In this document: piece after piece, positions 1 through 9,052 of the stretch
Numbering within the stretch: the first letter of the stretch is position 1
Layout: each line of letters starts with the position of its first letter
Source of the DNA: Bacteroidales bacterium
GTDB taxonomy: Bacteria; Bacteroidota; Bacteroidia; Bacteroidales; VadinHA17
NCBI GenBank assembly: GCA_016715075.1
Contig: JADKBK010000038.1
Coordinates: 62,001 to 126,000, forward strand
Length of the DNA: 64,000 nt
Direction of reading: 5' to 3'
The notes under the pieces: generated by a model
What the model was told of the DNA's origin: nothing
What the model saw: only the letters and a program-made list of their open reading frames with translations
Databases searched by the model: none
Translations under genes and position numbers: made by a program

Positions 1-1078
1 TGGGACCTATACATAATATGGGTCTGGCTGAAGCCAGGTATTCAAACAGCTTTCCGGTAATTATACTCTTATTGCTACGGTGATCAGGTATTATCAGCAG
101 AAGGAGAGAAGAACCAGTCATATATCTGACTGCTGCGTCATGATTTACATATGGTATAAATTCGGTTGGAGCATTGCCCCTTTTTGACCGGATAATATCC
201 TGCTGCTGCAATGAAACAGATCCTACAAATCTTAGTCTCAGACTGTATCCCTTTTTAACGAGATTATTAACAGCCTCCATAAATCCTGTTACAGGATAGG
301 CATCAGAAAGTGTTCCGATATAAGATATCGTGAAAACATCGGACTGTGAAGAATCAGCATGCAGAAAGTCCTCCCTGTCATACCCGTTTGTTATTACTTC
401 TATCTTGTTGTCAATACCTTTCAGCTTGTTACTGAAGCTGCTTTTCAATGATTTTCCGACAGTGATTATTCTGTCAGCGCCTCTGAGGACATCCTTTTCA
501 TATTTCTCATCCAACCTGAGTGCCATAGTTGTATGATAGAAACTGTCATAATAATAGATGTCTGTCCAGGGATCACGAAGATCAGCTATCCATGTTAAGC
601 GCGGAAATTTCTTTTTGAGTTTCAGCCCGATCAGCTGTGTTGAGTGTGGAGGACTGGTGGTAATTATATGCTTTATATCCTCTTTATCAACTAACCGGCA
701 TGCTTCACGGAATGCGTATTTATTCCATCCCTTCCTTGGGTCAGGTATAAAAAAATTTCCGCGGATGAACCTTATTATTTTTCCTGTAATGGTGTTGTTG
801 CCATTTGCGGCAAACCCTGCGGATGGTATTTTTGTTTTGTCTTTTTTATATAAACTGAACCAGTCGGTTGCCCTGGTTCGGTGAACCTTCAAATCAGGTG
901 AGATTTCTCTGAGCAGGGAATTATCGATCGCAGGGTATGCAGCATACTCAGGGTTTACGGTAAGTATAACAGGTTCCCATCCTGATGCCGGCAGATATTT
1001 CGCGAATTTCAGCCAGCGTTGAACGCCGGCTCCCGATCCGGGTGGCCAGTAATAGGTTATAATAAGAACCTTGTGCAT
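1..1078 (-). CDS. Glycosyltransferase family 4 protein (3' end beyond window)
   Basis: Translating the reverse strand from the ATG at 1076-1078 gives an uninterrupted reading frame of at least 359 residues that leaves the window at base 1. The N-terminus (MHKVLIITYYWPPGSGAGVQ) has the glycine-rich loop of the GT4 acceptor domain, followed by DPRKGW, TTSPPHSTQL and ADLRDPW motifs typical of bacterial GT4 enzymes of polysaccharide or glycan assembly. The C-terminal donor domain is starting where the window ends (ITGKLFEYLASAKPILCIGP). The start lies 1 nt after the glyS stop, so it is probably co-transcribed with glyS. Sugar donor and acceptor cannot be told. Family call is firm, role is inference. 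Confidence 0.85.
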   Translation of the reverse strand, partial: MHKVLIITYYWPPGSGAGVQRWLKFAKYLPASGWEPVILTVNPEYAAYPAIDNSLLREISPDLKVHRTRATDWFSLYKKDKTKIPSAGFAANGNNTITGKIIRFIRGNFFIPDPRKGWNKYAFREACRLVDKEDIKHIITTSPPHSTQLIGLKLKKKFPRLTWIADLRDPWTDIYYYDSFYHTTMALRLDEKYEKDVLRGADRIITVGKSLKSSFSNKLKGIDNKIEVITNGYDREDFLHADSSQSDVFTISYIGTLSDAYPVTGFMEAVNNLVKKGYSLRLRFVGSVSLQQQDIIRSKRGNAPTEFIPYVNHDAAVRYMTGSSLLLLIIPDHRSNKSIITGKLFEYLASARPILCIGP

Positions 1079-1079
1079 T

Positions 1080-2628
1080 TTAAAGCTTCTTTAATAAGCT
1101 CTGGATAGATACTTTCTCTTTGATTATTTCCCTAAGCTGATCAATTCCGACTCTCTCCTGGTTCATTTCATCACGATACCTTATGGTGACAGTATTATCT
1201 TCAAGAGTCTGGTGATCAATTGTTATACAATATGGAGTACCGATAGCATCCTGGCGCCTGTAACGTCTGCCTATCGAATCTTTGTCGTCGTACTGGCAGT
1301 TGAAGTCAAACTTGAGGTCATGTACAATTTTGTCAGCTATGTCAGGAAGACCATCTTTTTACAAGAGGCATCACGGCAAGCTTAACCGGAGCCAGGAATG
1401 AAGGTAATCTCAATACTACTCGTGTATCAGAAGTGCCGTCTTCCTTCTTAAGCTCCTCCTCACGGTAGGCGGCAGATATTACCTGCAGGAACATCCTGTC
1501 AACCCCGATAGATGTTTCTATTACAAATGGGACATAAGACTCGCCTTTCTCCGGATCGAAATACTGCATCTTTTTCCCGCTGTATTCCTGATGTTGTTTC
1601 AGATCATAATCGGTCCGGGAATGTATGCCTTCAACTTCCTTAAAACCGAATGGGAATTTGTATTCTATATCTGTTGCAGCATTAGCATAATGGGCAAGCT
1701 TGGTGTGGTCGTGGAAACGATAGTTATCACTTCCAAAACCAAGAGCCTGATGCCACTTCATTCTTGTCTCCTTCCATTTGGCGAACCAATCCAGCTCACT
1801 TCCGGGCTGGACAAAGAACTGCATCTCCATCTGTTCAAATTCTCTCATCCTGAAGATGAACTGCCTGGCCACTATCTCATTCCTGAATGCTTTTCCAATC
1901 TGGGCAATACCAAAAGGTAGTTTCATCCTTCCTGTTTTCTGGACATTCAGGAAGTTTACGAATATTCCCTGGGCTGTTTCCGGACGGAGATATATCTTGC
2001 TGGCACCCTCAGATGTAGAACCCATTTCTGTCGAAAACATCAGGTTGAACTGCCGTACATCTGTCCAGTTGCGCGTACCTGATATCGGACATACTATTTC
2101 GTTATCGATGATGATCTGCTTTATCTCAACCAGATCTGTAGCATTCAATGCCTTTGCGAACCGGTCATTGAGTTCATCAATCTTTACCTGGTTTGCAACC
2201 ACTCTCGGTTGGTTTCCCTGAATTTTGCTTCATCAAAAGATGCTCCGAAACGTTCCCGGGCTTTTTTCAACCTCCTTTGAAATCTTTTCCTCAATTTTAG
2301 CAAGATGTTCCTCAATAAGAACATCAGCCCTGTATCTTTTCTTTGAATCTTTATTGTCAATGAGGGGATCATTAAATGCATCCACATGCCCTGATGCTTT
2401 CCAGATTGTCGGATGCATGAATATGGCAGAATCTAAACCGACTATATTATCGTTAAGAAGGACCATACTGTCCCACCAGTATTTTTTTATGTTGTTCTTA
2501 AGCTCAACGCCATACTGGCCATAATCATAAACAGCGCTTAAACCGTCATAGATCTCGCTTGATGGAAAAACATATCCGTATTCCTTGCAATGGGCGACTA
2601 ATTTCTTGAAAACATCATCCTGAGCCAT
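1080..2628 (-). CDS. glyS: Glycyl-tRNA synthetase, reading frame split by three single-base indels
   Basis: This is a class II glycyl-tRNA synthetase (glycine + ATP + tRNA-Gly), alpha2 type. The start is taken at ATG 2626-2628 (MAQDDVFKKLVAHCKEYGYV). Recognisable blocks are the N-terminal SSEIYDGLSAVYDYG, IVCPISGTRNWT, YLRPETAQGIFVNF, motif 2 FRNEIVARQFIFRMREFEQME, motif 3 TSIGVDR, and the anticodon-binding domain ending SLLKKL. The frame breaks three times: an extra base in the T-run 2262-2267, a missing G at 2207-2208 and an extra base in the T-run 1356-1360 (plus-strand notation). Net change is +1, and correction gives 515 residues, the normal family length. An essential gene with three homopolymer indels is most likely a sequencing artefact. 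Confidence 0.93.
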
Positions 2629-2656
2629 AATATCTGTTTTAAACTTTAGAGGAAGG

Positions 2657-2664
2657 CAAAAGTA
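2657..2664 (-). promoter_or_regulatory. Candidate -7 box of glyS promoter
   Basis: Read on the minus strand this is TACTTTTG, which fits the Bacteroidota -7 consensus TAnnTTTG. A TTG lies about 20 nt upstream at the -33 position. The box sits about 30 nt before the chosen glyS ATG, which supports that start over an in-frame ATG further upstream that would begin before the promoter. Confidence 0.5.
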
Positions 2665-2805
2665 ATTCAAAATCTTCTGTTTTACAACGTGGTTTGAGCC
2701 AAAGCCTTTTACAGTTTATTAATTAAGCCTATACTGCGTTTTTTGCAGATAATGAAAGCGTCCCGTGTTTCTAATCTTTTCTTCCTCATCTCCAAAGCGG
2801 CTTTT

Positions 2806-2940
2806 GAAAAAGTCTTTTTAACCGCTAAGCACGCAAAGGTTTGCGCAAAGGACGCAAAGTTAAAGCATTGAATATATGCCCTTTGCAATCTTTGCGCAAT
2901 AACTTTGCGACCTTTGCGGTTAATGGATTTGTACTTTTTC
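2806..2940. repeat. Palindromic intergenic element, copy A (GAAAAAGT...ACTTTTTC ends)
   Basis: The spacer between glyS and nadB holds a 135-nt dyad. Outer arms are GAAAAAGT (2806-2813) and ACTTTTTC (2933-2940). Inner arms are TTAACCGC (2818-2825) and GCGGTTAA (2916-2923). Between them the left half carries GCAAAG three times and the right half CTTTGC four times, so much of the element can fold on itself. The same end and core words recur at 16961-17039. It contains no reading frame. It may be a non-autonomous mobile palindrome or a terminator/attenuator between divergent genes; which of these is unknown. Confidence 0.7.
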
Positions 2941-3026
2941 CTCAGCCTCTTTGGATAAGGCGGATACGAGAAGATGAGTCTTATGCAGATGGTTAAAGGA
3001 ACTCAAAGAATTGCCTGTAGGTTGAG

Positions 3027-3059
3027 TTGACAAAACCTGTGAATCTATTTGTATCTTTG
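3027..3059 (+). promoter_or_regulatory. nadB promoter (TTGACA-N19-TATCTTTG)
   Basis: TTGACA at 3027-3032 and TATCTTTG at 3052-3059 are separated by 19 nt, matching the Bacteroidota -33/-7 layout closely. Transcription would begin near 3066, about 18 nt before the nadB ATG at 3084. The TTG at 3027 is in frame with nadB and could be mistaken for a start codon, but it is the -33 box. Confidence 0.65.
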
Positions 3060-3083
3060 CCCTTTGTTTTCTATAATGAACAG

Positions 3084-4660
3084 ATGAAAAAGAGGACTGA
3101 TTTTCTGGTGATAGGTTCCGGGATTGCGGGTTTGACATTCGCGCTCAAGGCTTCCAAACATGGCAAAGTATCTGTAGTAACCAAGGCAAAGCTTGAGGAT
3201 TCCAATACCTGGTATGCTCAGGGTGGGATCGCAGCTGTTTTCAGCGAACCCGACAATTTTGAAAAACATATTAAGGATACTTTGATTGCCGGCGACGGGT
3301 TTTGCAATGAGGAGGTTGTCAGAATGGTTGTACAGGAGGCTCCTGAAAGAATAAAGGATCTGATAGGACTGGGTGTCTCTTTCGACAGGAGGGAGGACGG
3401 AACATACGACCTCGCCAAGGAAGGAGGACATACCGAGTTCAGGATACTTCATCATAAGGATAAAACCGGAGAAGCTATCCAGAAAACACTGATCGAGCAG
3501 GTAAGAAAAAATCCGAATATTACTGTCTATGAGCAGCATTTTGCAATTGAAATACTTACACAGCACCATCTGGGTGATGTTCTGAAAAAAAATTATCCCG
3601 ATATTAAATGTTTTGGGGCATACGTAGCTGACCTGGTGAATCAGAAGGTAATCACATTTCTTTCTAAAATTACAGTTATAGCCACAGGGGGAATGGGCAA
3701 CGTATATATGACAACAACAAACCCTGAAATTGCGACCGGCGATGGTGTGGCGATGGCATACAGGGCTAAGGGGACAATTGAGAACATGGAATTTGTGCAG
3801 TTTCATCCCACCTCATTGTATGATCCCAACAGACGGCCATCATTCCTTATTACTGAAGCATTGCGGGGATATGGTGCAGTTTTGAAAAATATTGCCGGCG
3901 AAAAGTTCATGAACAGGTATGACAGCAGGGGATCGCTTGCTCCAAGAGATATAGTGGCCAGAGCCATTGATAATGAGATGAAGATCTGGGGTGACGATCA
4001 TGTATGGCTCGATTGTACACATCTGAATGCAGATGGATTGAAGGACCATTTTCCCAATGTATATGAACACTGCCTCGGACGGGGGATTAACATTACAAAA
4101 GACCTTATTCCGGTTGTCCCTGCCGCTCATTATTCCTGCGGCGGTATTAAAGTGGATATGGATGGTCAGAGCAATATTAACAGGTTATATGCGCTTGGAG
4201 AAGTCTCTTCCACGGGTTTGCATGGAGCAAACAGACTGGCTTCTAATTCACTGATAGAGGCTGCTGTATATTCTCACAGGGCTGCAATCCATTCCGGTGT
4301 CCGCCTCGGGGAACTCAACTACGAGGAAAAAATACCTGACTGGGACTACAAGGGAACAACTCATCTTGAAGAGATGATCCTTGTAACACAGAATTATAAA
4401 GAGGTCCAGATGATTATGAGTAATTACGTCGGAATTGTCAGATCGGACCTGCGTCTTGAGAGAGCTATGGTCAGACTTGAAATCATTTATAAAGAGACGG
4501 AAAGTCTTTATAAAAGATCGTTGATCTCAAAAAAAATCTGTGAACTGAGAAATTTAATAAATGTCGGATACATAATTATTAAAATGGCAAAAACCGAAAG
4601 GAGAGCAGGGGTCTTCATTATTCAATCGATCATCCCAAAAGAGCCATTTCAGAATTTTGA
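3084..4660 (+). CDS. nadB: L-aspartate oxidase, frameshifted near its 3' end
   Basis: FAD enzyme that oxidises L-aspartate to iminoaspartate, first step of de novo NAD synthesis. The start is the ATG at 3084. It has the N-terminal dinucleotide fold (VIGSGIAGL), the FAD-contact segment WYAQGGIAAVF, EFRILHHKD, QFHPTSLYDPN, the catalytic-region PRDIVARAIDNEM and the family hallmark SSTGLHGANRLASNSLIEA. As written the frame runs to 4688 with an aberrant tail (RRAGVFIIQSII). Restoring one A in the A-run 4589-4593 gives the usual C-terminus RKESRGLHYSIDHPKRAISEF and a stop at 4658-4660, 525 residues. Likely a base-calling error rather than a real mutation. Confidence 0.93.
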
Positions 4661-4674
4661 CCAATCAGTTACAT

Positions 4675-5628
4675 ATGAACCATCTTGAATCAACATTTAC
4701 AGGAAAGAACAGTTTCTGGAGATATCTGGTTATGTTTATCTTGGTATTTGTCGTAATTAATACTATCGGCGCATTGCCTATACTCATAGGTCTGCTTATT
4801 AAGTCACTGTCAAATCCTGATATATTTACCCTCATTCTCGCCAATCCGAACGATTTCAGTGTAATGGGTTTCTCGTCAAATATGATGCTTGTAATTATGC
4901 TGTTCCCATTCATTGCCGGATTAGCCTCTTTCGTGGTCCTTCTTAAGCCAATGCATTCAAGGTCATTCAGAACTGTCATAAACGGGACCTCCGGGTTCAG
5001 ATGGAACAGGTTTTTTATTTCCATGCTGCTGTGGCTCGGACTTTCGGTACTCTATTTTATCTTTTATCTGCAGATTGATCCCCGGAATTTTGCCCTTAAT
5101 AACAAGAGCATCTCGATCATCTTTCTGGCAATAATTTCCATTGCTCTGATACCTTTCCAGGCAGCTTTTGAAGAGGTGTTGTTCAGGGGTTACCTGATGC
5201 AGGGATTTACGGCTTTAATAAGGAAAAGGTGGTTTCCGCTTGCAATGACATCGGTGCTTTTTGCTCTTATGCACGGGTTAAATCCTGAAGTAAAGGAATA
5301 TGGTTTCCTGAGTATGATGCCTCAGTATATTCTATTCGGATTGATTTTTGGGATAATCACGATACTTGATGATGGTATTGAAGCCGCAATTGGAGCGCAT
5401 ACGGCAAATAATACATTTCTCTGTATTATGGTGACCACTAAATCCTCTGCATTGCAGACTGCTGCACTCTACGAGCAGTACAGCATCCATCTGTGGATTG
5501 AATTCCTGGCCCTGCTGGTTGTTGGGGTGATCTTTATTTTTATCCTTAAAATGATTTTCGGGTTTAAAGGTTTTTCTGTGCTGCTGGAAACGGTTGAGAA
5601 GCCTGTAAAATCAAATCCCGTAAATTGA
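4675..5628 (+). CDS. CPBP-family intramembrane metalloprotease (first copy)
   Basis: A multi-pass membrane protein of about 317 residues from the ATG at 4675, 14 nt after the corrected nadB stop, hence probably co-transcribed with nadB. It carries the CPBP (Abi) motifs: motif 1 FEEVLFRGYLMQ with paired glutamates and arginine, motif 2 FALMHGLN with its histidine, and motif 3 GAHTANN. These are the predicted metal ligands and catalytic residues of the Rce1-like glutamic/metalloprotease fold. The substrate is unknown; relatives process prenylated proteins, peptides or bacteriocins. Its 3' end overlaps the convergent dusB by 18 nt. An alternative TTG start at 4657 is less likely. Confidence 0.85.
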   Translation: MNHLESTFTGKNSFWRYLVMFILVFVVINTIGALPILIGLLIKSLSNPDIFTLILANPNDFSVMGFSSNMMLVIMLFPFIAGLASFVVLLKPMHSRSFRTVINGTSGFRWNRFFISMLLWLGLSVLYFIFYLQIDPRNFALNNKSISIIFLAIISIALIPFQAAFEEVLFRGYLMQGFTALIRKRWFPLAMTSVLFALMHGLNPEVKEYGFLSMMPQYILFGLIFGIITILDDGIEAAIGAHTANNTFLCIMVTTKSSALQTAALYEQYSIHLWIEFLALLVVGVIFIFILKMIFGFKGFSVLLETVEKPVKSNPVN

Positions 5629-6624
5629 TGTCTTGTCATCAGTTCTGTAATTGCCCCACTGCTGTCTTATATCACTGATAACGGATCTTATTACATCAAC
5701 CTCCACAGCTGTAAGAAGCTTAAGCCGCGTTTCCTTAAAATGCGGCAGCCCTTTGAAATAATTGGAAAGATGACGCCTCATTTCATAAATGGCTCTGTTT
5801 CCCTCCTTGTACTCCAGCGACTTATCCAGATGGAGAATGGCAATATCAGCTTTTTCATTTACTGATGGTTCGGGAAGCAGCTCTCCTGTGGCAAGATAGT
5901 GTTTAATATCCCTGAAAATCCATGGTCTGCCTACTGTAGCACGTCCGATCATTATCCCATCAACGCCATATCTGTCAAACATCTCCTTTGCCTTTACAGG
6001 TCCGTCAATATCGCCGTTTCCGATAATGGGGATCTTCATCCTGGGATTATTTTTTACAGCACCAATGAGTGTCCAGTCAGCATCTCCCTTATACATTTGA
6101 GCCCTTGTTCTGCCATGTATTGTCAGAGCCTTTATTCCGGTATCCTGTAAACGTTCTGCCACATCCACAATGTTTTTGCTATCATCATCCCATCCAAGAC
6201 GTGTTTTCACTGTAACAGGGAGATTTACCGCTTTTACAATGGCTTCAGTCATCTCAAGCATCAGTGGTATGTTCCTCAGCATCCCTGCCCCGGCTCCCCT
6301 GTTTGCGATTTTCCTTACCGGGCATCCGAAATTTATATCTATCAATTCAGGCTTAGCCTCCTCAGCCATGAGGGCAGCCTCGACCATCGCTTCCGTCAGG
6401 TGTCCATAAAGCTGAATGCCTATTGGCCGCTCAAAATCATAAATATCAAGCTTCCTGACACTTTTCTGACCATCCCTGATAAGCCCGTCTGAGGAGATAA
6501 ATTCAGTGTACATTACATCAGCCCCGTTAATCTTGCATACCATTCTGAAAGACGGATCTGTAATATCTTCCATCGGGGCAAGGAAAAGGGGATAATCTCC
6601 CAGCGATATATCAGCTATTGTCAA
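5611..6624 (-). CDS. dusB: tRNA-dihydrouridine synthase, DusB type
   Basis: FMN- and NADPH-dependent enzyme reducing specific uridines in the tRNA D-loop. At 337 residues it has normal DusB length. Visible motifs are the flavin loop FLAPMEDITDPSFR near residue 15, the catalytic cysteine in INFGCPVRKI around residue 100 followed by GAGAGML, the phosphate-binding VKTRLGW, HGRTRAQMY, and GIMIGRATVGRPWIF. It is transcribed leftward and converges on the CPBP gene with an 18-nt overlap. No sign of damage. Confidence 0.93.
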   Translation of the reverse strand: MTIADISLGDYPLFLAPMEDITDPSFRMVCKINGADVMYTEFISSDGLIRDGQKSVRKLDIYDFERPIGIQLYGHLTEAMVEAALMAEEAKPELIDINFGCPVRKIANRGAGAGMLRNIPLMLEMTEAIVKAVNLPVTVKTRLGWDDDSKNIVDVAERLQDTGIKALTIHGRTRAQMYKGDADWTLIGAVKNNPRMKIPIIGNGDIDGPVKAKEMFDRYGVDGIMIGRATVGRPWIFRDIKHYLATGELLPEPSVNEKADIAILHLDKSLEYKEGNRAIYEMRRHLSNYFKGLPHFKETRLKLLTAVEVDVIRSVISDIRQQWGNYRTDDKTSIYGI

Positions 6625-6674
6625 GTGCGTTATATTTGTAATTATGAGGAAAAGTCCGGCGTAAAATTAGTAAA

Positions 6675-7641
6675 ATGAAAATTATTCCCAACCTGCTCTC
6701 TGTTTATGAAAAAAGGCCTGTATATCAGCTGATTATATCATTGATGGCAGTATTGGTAATTGGTACCATTCTGTTTTTTTCTCTTCATTCTGGCAGGGAG
6801 CCGTATATTCGGAACTGATCCGGGGATACTGGAAAATCCCCTGGTGGTGACAGGGGTGAATGAGATTTCATTTATTAAATTCACACTGATAGTACAGGAT
6901 ATCTCTTTTTTCATTATCCCGGCACTTTTCATCATTACCGTATTGAACCGGAACTATCACTACGCGATATTGCCGATCAGCTCTCTCAGAATTAAAGATA
7001 TAGTCCTCGTTGTCATACTTGCTTTCTGCTCTTTTCCTTTAATTTCCCTGGTAGGTAAGCTTAATGCAGAAATGGTTCTCCCTGACCGGCTATCAGGGTT
7101 GGAACAGTGGATGAGGGAAAAGGAGGATCATGCCGGTCAATTGCTCAGCCTTCTGATGAGCCCAGAAACATTTTGGGGAATGCTCATGAATATTATTACA
7201 ATCGCAGCAATCCCCGCAATAAGCGAAGAACTGATCTTCAGGGGTGTATTTCAGAGGATATTTGAAGACCTGTTCAGATCAGGTAATTTAGCTGTTTTGG
7301 TTACATCTTTTTTATTCAGCGCAATACATCTGCAGTTCTATGGATTTCTGCCCAGGTTGATCCTTGGACTGATCTTTGGTTATCTTTTTTTGTGGAGCAG
7401 GAATTTATGGCTGCCTGTGATAGCCCATTTTTTAAATAATGCTGTTCCTGTCCTGGGAGCTTTTATCAGGGGATGGGATACAATTAATCGGCCATCAGAT
7501 ATGGCAGCTGATAAAAAAATTACCCTGTTGGTGGTATCGCTCGCTATTGGGATTGGGGTGCTTTACTGGTTCCGTATGAGCTCCTCCCGCGATAAAAACG
7601 GTAATCAGGATGCAAATAATTTTAAGACAAATAATTTTTAA
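6675..7641 (+). CDS. CPBP-family intramembrane metalloprotease (second copy), one frameshift
   Basis: The second CPBP protease, with SEELIFRGVFQRIF (EExxxR motif), FSAIHLQFYG with the motif 2 histidine, and HFLNN at motif 3. The natural start is the ATG at 6675 (MKIIPNLLSVYEKRPVYQLI, first membrane segment). That frame ends early because the T-run 6774-6780 holds one base too many. Removing a T joins it to the remainder and yields 321 residues. Without the correction only a TTG start at 6760 would serve, and the first membrane helix would be lost. It is divergent from dusB. Substrate unknown. Confidence 0.82.
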
Positions 7642-7643
7642 AT

Positions 7644-8366
7644 TTACTTGTCCTGTAACTCAGCAACATTAAATTTCACGATCTCGTTTTTCCGGTAAAA
7701 GTAAACCAGTCCGTACTCTTCACACTTCTCTTTCCTTATATCCTCAGGATTTGTCCGGTAGGTTTTTTCAACCTCATTCCATATCTGAAGTATAATTTCG
7801 TCAGCCTCTTTACGAAGTGTGGCTATCTGTTCGCTAAGCTCAAGGGTTTTTTTAGACAAAGTATGATGTGTACTCAATGTCTCGAGGAAAGTGCCGAATC
7901 TGACTTTTACAACGGCGATTGTCGGATTGGTAATAGGGCTGCCTCCCTTTTTGATCCTGAATTCTTCGCCTTCTATAATCCTTTTTCCCCAGTTTAAAAG
8001 TTCATTTTCAGTATTGAGGGATGGAATAGTTGATAAATCGGTTGGAATTCCATAGAATGCCCTTGTCTCCGCAGGCAATTCCCCGCGAAAAATAGCCATA
8101 TTCATTACCCTTATAAAATGAGTCAGATAGAGCCTTGCCTTCTTTACTATTTCGTAGTATTCCCTGTTCTTCTTGTTTTGCGATAAAAGAGAATCCCTGT
8201 ACCTGCGTATCCCATATTCAAACTGGGGCAGAAATTTCTCGAGCTTAATAGTTGTCCTGGAAGTATAGGCAAGTTTGTGAGGGGGCAACTCTTTTCCTTT
8301 CACTAGTGCAATTCTCATGGCCTTCATGCGGGACGCGTCAGTGTTCGGGAGTCTTCGGTATGGCAT
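7644..8366 (-). CDS. Conserved hypothetical protein, coiled-coil/charged
   Basis: About 240 residues from the ATG at 8366 (MPYRRLPNTDASRMKAMRIA). An upstream ATG at 8450 is in frame but its extra residues look like leader DNA. The protein is rich in Lys, Arg and Glu, has no signal peptide or membrane segment, and contains probable helices around LSEQIATLRKEADEIILQIW. The conserved-looking tail is EEYGLVYFYRKNEIVKFNV. I recognise it only as a type of protein common in Bacteroidota with no assigned function. It stops 2 nt from the convergent CPBP gene. Confidence 0.7.
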   Translation of the reverse strand: MPYRRLPNTDASRMKAMRIALVKGKELPPHKLAYTSRTTIKLEKFLPQFEYGIRRYRDSLLSQNKKNREYYEIVKKARLYLTHFIRVMNMAIFRGELPAETRAFYGIPTDLSTIPSLNTENELLNWGKRIIEGEEFRIKKGGSPITNPTIAVVKVRFGTFLETLSTHHTLSKKTLELSEQIATLRKEADEIILQIWNEVEKTYRTNPEDIRKEKCEEYGLVYFYRKNEIVKFNVAELQDK

Positions 8367-8530
8367 TTGGATGTTATAAAAATGTTGATAAGCTGTTCGT
8401 AAGGTATGCGAATATAATAATATTTTGTTAACAACCAAATCTATTCGCAAGAGAATATTTAAAAATATTTTCTTGTTAAGTCATGCCATATAAAGGGTAT
8501 AGGAATAACGAAAATCAGGATACAAAAAAA

Positions 8531-9052
8531 TTATTTACTGATATATGTAATTACCCGTTCGTTATTAACAATCGTACAGATTCTGAATTGCTTTTCCTTA
8601 AGCATATCAATTATTGGTGCAGGGATAAAAAGTGTCTGAAGTTCTAAGATCTCACCGGATTTCAAAAGGCTTGTCTGCTGCAGGATTTCTTTCATTGGGC
8701 TCTCACCTGCATTTATTTTTGCAGTGGCATCAAACCGTCCACTGATCTTTGTAATATCGAACCATTCAGGCATCTCCGGAGTGACATATTCCTGATTATC
8801 AAATCCATGTTCTTCATCACTCTGACCAGCTTCCTTTCTTAACTGTCTGATCAAATCTTCGATGTTCAGTCCTCCCACTATAGCCACCTGCTGAAGTGTC
8901 GCGACTTTTGCTACCGTTCTCCGGAGGATAGGATTCTTCAGCTTTTCAAAGGAGGGAGACATTGCAATCAACACAGGTTCCAACTCCGGAAATGCATCAA
9001 GCAACTCTCCTATTTTTGTCTTTGGTGATATTGTATTTTTTGATTGGATCAT
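8531..9052 (-). CDS. DUF1858 plus DUF2249 domain protein
   Basis: A 173-residue cytosolic protein with two small domains. Residues ~7-70 (ISPKTKIGELLDAFPELEPV to NIEDLIRQLR) resemble DUF1858, a domain often paired with ScdA/Ric-type proteins. Residues ~95-173 (PEWFDITKISGRFDATAKIN to RVITYISK) resemble DUF2249. The ATG overlaps the stop of the upstream DUF438 gene by 4 nt, indicating translational coupling. Both domains are recurrent partners of hemerythrin-like and nitric-oxide-stress proteins. Biochemical activity is not established; here a role in NO or iron-sulfur stress is inferred from neighbours. Confidence 0.75.
   Translation of the reverse strand: MIQSKNTISPKTKIGELLDAFPELEPVLIAMSPSFEKLKNPILRRTVAKVATLQQVAIVGGLNIEDLIRQLRKEAGQSDEEHGFDNQEYVTPEMPEWFDITKISGRFDATAKINAGESPMKEILQQTSLLKSGEILELQTLFIPAPIIDMLKEKQFRICTIVNNERVITYISK

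Noticed and set aside
330..884. Plus-strand frames of 68 and 108 codons at the left edge
   Set aside because: The opposite strand is a continuous glycosyltransferase; these are its shadows.
1591..2221. Two plus-strand open frames across glyS
   Set aside because: They are antisense to conserved synthetase sequence (motifs 2 and 3), so are chance frames.
3045..3806. A 253-codon minus-strand open frame opposite nadB
   Set aside because: It lies wholly antisense to a clear nadB, is rich in Cys, Tyr and Ile from complementary codons, and matches no family.
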